This document shows positions 57,749-64,000 of a stretch of DNA of 64,000 nt, piece after piece. Positions within the stretch are counted from its first letter, which is position 1. Every line of letters starts with the position of its first letter. The translations under genes were made by a program, and so were the position numbers. This DNA comes from Laguncularia racemosa (Eukaryota; Streptophyta; Magnoliopsida; Myrtales; Combretaceae): NCBI GenBank assembly GCA_037954665.1, contig JBBMOL010000445.1, forward strand, positions 124,001 to 188,000, given 5' to 3'. The notes under the pieces are model-generated. The model ran no database searches. It was not told the DNA's origin and saw nothing but the letters and a program-made list of their open reading frames with translations.

Positions 57749-60240
57749 ATTATATATATATATATTCACTAATACAAATGGATTGTATTCGAGTAAGAAC
57801 AATAAAATAAGAAAATTAAATTGCTTTTGGGTTTTTGTGTTTTTATGATTTTTATGTGTTTTGGGGTTTTAATAAAGAAAAAGAAAATCTAAATTAGATA
57901 TGAATATATTTTCTAATGATGTGATAGCACTAAAGAAAATACAAACTGGGGTTTTAAGATCTTTAATCAATATGACATCACAACTGAAAATTATAAAAGG
58001 ATTGAAAATAATAAATCGATATGACAATGTAATTGATTCAATTAAAGGGTTTGTTCACTATGTTTCAATGAATTGATAAGCACTAGGGTTTGTTGAGAAA
58101 AGTCTTAACAATGTTTGTTAGATTCAATAGACTATTCATTAACTAAGAAAAGTCACATAACAAATGTATTTATTTGGAACTACTGATAACTTTAGGGGCA
58201 TAAGTGTCATAAAAAAAGGCTAATAACTAATATAAAAAATATGCCTAATAACTAAAAAGCTTCTAAATAAATTTGATTCTAATTATTGACAATTAATAAC
58301 ATAACATGGGTAAATAATATCTTAACTAAAATAAAACAACTAAAAAAAGTCTTTATGCAAGTCCTCTTAGCTAATGAATTATATAATTCTTTAAAATTAA
58401 TGTATGGAGAATTGATCCCTATCATATACATACATACATACATACATATCGATATGTATAAATATACACCCCTAATGCACATAAGAAAGAAATTTTCATA
58501 CCCCCTAATACATATAATAAAGAAATTTCGATATATTTTTGCGTAAAATATTTTAAAATTTTAAAATGTATGATAATTAAATTTTCTTTCTTACGCCTAC
58601 AACAAGTGTCTCGAAAACATAATTAAAAGTACCATATACAATTAGTAGACTATACAGCGATAATAAAATGCCATCTTTTCTTTTATTTTTATTGGCCAAA
58701 TGGCAAGCCCCACCAATACGAGGTTTTTCTTTCTTTCTTTCTTTTTCTCCTTATGTAATATTATATGTATCCTTGTAACGTTGTTTAAAAATTCTCTTAA
58801 TTATTTACATCCTATATAATCTTTTCTTATACAATATCTAGAATTTTAAAAACTTTATTATGAATCACCATATTTTATTATATGTTTTTATTTTATGTAA
58901 CTATAAGATAAAAATAAGAATAATACAGCAGGATCGTAATCGTAGAATTATGATGGGGAGGGGAGGAACAAAATGCACCTCAAAATCAAAATCATCTCAC
59001 AATGGCCTTAACCTTGACCTGTAATTGATATGAAGGTAACAAGTTCTTTTTGAAATCGTGATGGCAATTAAGTAATATTCTCTCCTTTTGCCATAACAAC
59101 AAGCAATGTGCCAAAAGGAGAAAAAGGTATCGCCTTGTCTTCCGATTAATTCTATTTCGTAATAGACGGTCCTCAATCCTCGTGCACAGATGCGGTTAGA
59201 AAAATAAATAAATAAAATAATAAAAAGGAAGCACTCGGATCGATGGAAAAGCATTTCGTGGATGTGTACTAGTAACTTTTTGCGCCAATTATATAGTACA
59301 TATATAATTAATATTTAATTTAGATCAGACTTTTAAATTCAAGAAATAAAGCTCTATTGTTCTTGGACAAACTTTTAATTTCATTTACTGATTAAATATT
59401 AGGAATGATTATAAATGCACCTTCAAACTGCTTGCTATATACAAATAGAACTCCTAAACTTGCATAATATAAACTCAACATTCTCATAACTTCTTAAAAT
59501 ACAGAAATAACTATTACATTGAAACAACAATAAAAAAGAATAGGAATTGATAACACAACTATCAAGATTTTTAAATAGCACACAACTTACATTACAAGTG
59601 GCGAAATTGTAAATAGTAGCATAAGCATATACACATTAGTCTTTTGAACTCATTTAGCAACTAAAATAACAAGGAAGCACATATACTTCAACAACTTTAG
59701 GCATAAAAAAAGAATAACATAACTAAAAGGGGAAAACTTTACTTCTCTAAAAAATTATATATCTTTTTTCTTCTTCCCTTTGCCTTTTCTTGAAGAATAG
59801 TTCTCTCACAACAATCTTAATCATCATCAAATCACCTTATATACATACAACAATCGCTTTAAGGTTAATAATCTATTACAATCTAAGAATGATACCACAT
59901 AATCATAAATAAATAGAAAATTAAGGTTTGCTATTGACCTCAAGGTTGCACATGAAATACCTTAATTAAAATAATTTTATTTTGGAGGGTATTTTAGTAA
60001 TTTTATTCTCCCAAAACTTTTAATTAATCAAGCTTAATCCTTTTCCTCCCATGGAAAACCATGCTTAACCATATTAAATGCATATTCTCCTTTAGAAATA
60101 AACAATACCTTTCTTCTCCTCTCACGAATCTTGTAAACAAATCAAACAAAATAATAACTGGCTCTCATTAATTCCCTTTCTCATTTCATTACTTTTATCA
60201 AGCCCTAAATGAGTTTCGGTTAGTTAATAATCTTAGGGCA
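57749..60240. other. intergenic, no gene recognised
   Basis: AT-rich. Contains (TA)n at 57751-57764, CATA repeats at 58427-58447, a CTTT repeat at 58730-58745 and a short hairpin (TCTCCTTTTG ... CAAAAGGAGA, 59080-59121). Short frames here match nothing known. Confidence 0.5.
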
Positions 60241-60243
60241 AAG

Positions 60244-62440
60244 TGTAGCGTGAACAATCTTAAAATTAAAGTTCATTATAGATTGCAAGACGAGTTTAAG
60301 AGGGGTAAGAATTTCATTTTTTTTTTTAATTATGGAGTTATACAAGAAAGATGAAGGATTTGAATTGAAAAAAGGAGTTGTAGCACTTTGTGTTTAGGGT
60401 TTGGAAGCAGTATATGTGTTGAGTGTTGATTTCTCATTAAAGATCATATAAGGAATGTTTTCAATCTTTTTGTTATTTTGTTTTATAAGAAGATTTCAAA
60501 TTCTGGTTGAAAGTTGCTTTATGTAAGATTAATGGGTATTAAAGTGAGTGTAGATATGGGATTGGTATAATGGAAATTGTTTCTTAAGGAGTTTGTTAAT
60601 TATCGAATTTGAGAGCTATATCAAGATATTATAAGAGTTGTATTTACAAAATTATAAGGATCATAATATAGCAAACTAAAGCATTCTTAAACAAGGTGTT
60701 TGATGTTTATTGCAAGTAAGTTTATAGATAAATGCATTTTTACTATTCGATTAGTTGGTCACAAGGTCTTTAGATGAAAGAGCAATCAGTTTAGGTTGTA
60801 ATTGATTGCTAGTTACAACCAATTAGTGCAACCACATGTAAAAGCTGTCAATAGGTTGTACTTGTAACTAGAGCTGCAACTAGAGTATAACTACCATTGC
60901 CACTAGTTAGCAAGAGTTTAACTAGACTTATATCTTGTTTTGTTAAAAAAAATACAAATAATGAATAATAAATAACAATATAAAATATTAGTATAAAATA
61001 AAATAAAATAAAAGCTTTATTTATTAATTTACTATGTTTTATAAACAATATTAACTATTAAACCAATACTCTATTTCGTATACATAAATTGTATTTTACA
61101 ACTTAATTAGTGGGTGGTAAGATCTATATAATTACATGAGCATAGTAAAATAAATAATACAAAATTACTCATTCTACTCTAACAACAACATATGAATAAC
61201 AAACATCAATAATGATGTCTTAATAAATATAGAAACTGTAAATAAATAAAAGATATGAGTTAAGAGTTAAGTTAGCTAATAATCGAAATTACAATAAATA
61301 GTTATGTTTAATTATGATAATTTCTTATTAACATATAATATGTTGTTATCAAGATCTAAGGTTGTGAAGTTCCAATTGACTATTACCATAGTTGATGGTT
61401 GTGCTTGGTAAGTAAGAAAAGAAAATGAACTTAATAAAAAATTTGTTTGCTACTTGTATGTGGCTTGGCCTAGGAATCGGAGGTAGTAGAACCTTAGGAG
61501 GCATCTCGATAATAGATATATGATGATGTTCTTGGAATCGTGTACCAAGAGGATCTAAGATAGATTTAGGGGTATTGGGGTTGGAAGTAGCAGTTCTTGA
61601 TATAAGTTTAGAAATTTTGGGTCAAAATTCGCAATTCCCAACCTAAGATTATGCTATATTACATATATATACTATTGATTATGAACGGGGTCATGAATAC
61701 TCCTATGTTAATTGATGGACTAAGTTAAAAGATAATTAAATTGATTATTTGTGATACTTGTTACATTAAATGCATGTGACTTGAAAATTGTTTTACATTT
61801 ATATGTGTATGTGGCATTCACATATTAGGCAATAGCTCACTCTGCGTGAGAAACCTTTTTTCAGTTATTAGTATGTTTGATGGGACCACAATATATGATA
61901 AGATAAGCATGGATCCATATTTAGAGATGATGTCGAGTATTTCTTTTATGATGAGTAGCTTTACTATTAAGAGAGTAATTGTTTGACATTTAGTTAGTTC
62001 TAATTACTTGGAGATATGAGTCTTGTTTATGTCCGCAATAGCTATGTTTAGTTGTGCTATTTAAATTTGTTTATTTCGGCTCTCACAGGATGGTTAACTT
62101 TAGTTGGATGTGTATAAGTGTTGTTATTATAGGTGAACAACAAGACTCTTAAGCCTTAATGATGTGATTTTAGAGACTATATTACTATCTATTTGCAAAT
62201 ATTATGTATTCATGGAAATATTTAGTTAGTTGCTAAGCCTTTGCGTATTCTCACTCAGTGATGGCCCATGACAAGTTGTGATGTCTTAAATTTTGAAGCG
62301 TTATAGCTTAAGTGATATTAGAACTTAAATTCATGATCTATAGAAAACTTAGGAGAATGTTCTATGGAATGGTAAGATGAAGAGTGTGGGTAGTAATGGG
62401 TTAAGCTTGTTTACCCCTTAAAATGATCTTTTATGACACT
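60244..62440 (+). mobile_element. Tekay/Del-like LTR and leader remnant
   Basis: 61840-62305 follows the same order as 15440-15899: CTAAGCCTTTGCGTATTCTC, ACTCAGTGATGGCCCATGAC, GATGTCTTAAATTTTGAAGC, then TTAAGTGATATTAGAACT at the place of the primer site and a leader resembling 15925-16050. A plausible LTR start TGTAGCGTGAAC is at 60244, giving about 2.06 kb against 2.0 kb for the LTR at 13903. No gag follows, and flanking duplications were not found. Confidence 0.5.
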
Positions 62441-64000
62441 TGCCGATCTTTATTTTACAATTAATACTAGGTGTTGTACAATTATATTGCAAAATCTTGC
62501 GTATGTTCGAACAAGAGATAATAAATGTTTGTAGATTTTTGTATTTTTTAGAAAACAGATTAATAAACAATAAGTAAATAAATAAATAATTAAATAACTC
62601 TAACTTTATGAAGAAGAAATTATATAGAAAAAAATAAATAAGAATAAAAAATCAAATCAAGAGACTCCCAAAATCGAATAAAACAGGGCAACTGATTAAT
62701 ACACCTTTCAAGTTGACCAAGGCACCTTCTGGGTTGACTAACACACCCATTACGTTAATGGTAAGATGTATCTTTGTCTACATAAATTGAAGATGCTAAC
62801 AAATTTGAGATATGGTCAAAAAGAGAAATTCTACCTAAACAATAAAATTTATATCTAAATTATGGAACAAAGATAAGTTTGTCTTGATTATCTTTTCAAT
62901 AACAGCAACATTACCACAAGCAATGAATATGAAACTACTTCACTAAATCCTACATGGTGAGTAGTAATACATCAATCATGAAAAAAAAAAGAAAAAATAA
63001 TATAAAATTGTACGACATGATCAAGGTTTCTATAATTGTTATAAATTATCAAACATAGAAATAAAAGGGAATTTGATAACTAACTCAAAGGCATAATTAT
63101 AAGTTTTATATATATATTGGTACATGTAGACATGAAGTGGGACTAGCAAGTTCATTTTCCCTTCTTGTTTGGTCTATGTCACGTAATATTTTGTCAAGTA
63201 TGGTCAACTATCCTAGTATGTTGTGGCAAGTCCATTTGTGTCGAGTGGAGTCAAGTTGTCAATTTTGTATTAGTTAGGTTTAGTAAGTGTTGGTGTTTGC
63301 CAACTCCACCTATATATGTGTTTGTGCTAAGTTGTATAAGATATAAACACTTTAATACTAATGAAGATAATAAATGTGTAAAAAGAAAAAGGAAAGAAGA
63401 TAACTAATAACCTAAAGATAGGAATGAATATATATATATACATGAAATAAAGTTTTGAGACAAATAAATTATACATCCTTGACATTAACTACATTAACAT
63501 CAACAAAAAGAAAAAATAATTACATCGATGTCAAGAAGTGATGAGGTAGAATAAGTGCTATCAAGATCATTTAAAAACCAAATTAAAAGAGTCAAAGTGC
63601 ATAACAAGACTATAGATATAATGACAACAAACATAATGGCAATAAGTTTTAAACTACAAGTGTAATAAGTAAAGTATTATAACACAATCAACAATACGTC
63701 TATGGATATCTATATAATTATGATGAAGTTTTTGCCATCCTTAATCATAGTGTTAGTAGACACACAACAGGTAACGAGAAAAGAGTGGAATAAGATAAAG
63801 CAAATGTTCAATGAAGAAATGAGAGTACTAGAAGTGCAAATTTATGTGATTCTAAAAGGGTAATTGTCACATTTAATGGTTGAATTTTACTTATTTTTAT
63901 AATTAACCACATGAAGTTTGAAACTATCAATTTAGTGTCTAAACTTTGTTTAGTTTTGCAATTAATTACCCGAAATTTGCTCATTTTTGCAATTAATTAC
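62440..64000. other. intergenic, no gene recognised
   Basis: AT-rich. An 80-codon plus-strand frame at 63165-63407 has no known domain. The end (63870-64000) has repeated CAATTAATTAC units, in a style common in worn plant repeats. Confidence 0.5.

Noticed and set aside
1..64000. CRISPR arrays, bacterial operons, viral integrations
   Set aside because: Repeats are LTRs, microsatellites or segmental copies; none has regular spacers. No pararetroviral movement or coat protein motifs were seen.

Overview
The window is nuclear DNA from a eudicot plant. It is AT-rich, has plant-type introns, carries two recognisable plant genes, and is otherwise mostly transposable-element debris of plant type (Ty3/gypsy, Ty1/copia, LINE-1, hAT). 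The species cannot be named from the sequence. No rRNA, tRNA, CRISPR or bacterial features were seen.

Left arm (1-21.4 kb): a stack of nested retroelements. An old Athila/Tat-type Ty3/gypsy element on the minus strand (from before position 1 to 12891) has a 5' LTR at 11410-12891, a truncated 3' LTR at 1-873, a broken gag and protease, and no polymerase. It holds a younger gag-protease-only element (6640-10630, target-site duplication CTATA) that splits its gag. It also holds a related solo LTR (3064-3793). The Athila/Tat element itself abuts the 3' end of a Ty1/copia element. That element's LTR (from 13129) is split by a Tekay/Del-like gypsy element (13903-18233). A copia protease scrap and a decayed minus-strand hAT transposase (about 19.9-21.4 kb) follow.

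Centre (26.3-30.7 kb): an apparently intact seven-exon gene on the minus strand encodes a 738-residue P-loop protein of the LPA1 / 2-phosphoglycerate-kinase-related family, linked to phytic acid levels in cereals. Every splice junction was checked for GT/AG and reading phase.

Right of it (35.5-49.3 kb): a LINE-type RNase H relic, a plus-strand gag-protease relic, unassigned LTR-like sequence, a structurally complete but defective Ty3/gypsy element (40037-45386, target-site duplication GATAG, LTRs about 4% diverged), and a decayed LINE-1 on the minus strand. The polyprotein frame of the Ty3 element runs through the polypurine tract into the 3' LTR.

The DUO1 locus (52.2-53.5 kb): an apparently intact three-exon R2R3-MYB gene on the minus strand encodes 324 residues. 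It has the extra lysine typical of DUO1, the pollen male-germline regulator, and a site complementary to miR159 in exon 1. A 2.2-2.3 kb segment is present in direct orientation on both sides of the gene (49128-51446 and 55557-57748).

The remainder (57.7-64 kb) is AT-rich intergenic DNA with a second Tekay/Del-like LTR (about 60.2-62.3 kb). No new cellular system was found. The most informative signals are the pol/LTR overlap, the nested-insertion chronology, the DUO1-flanking duplication and the miR159 site.
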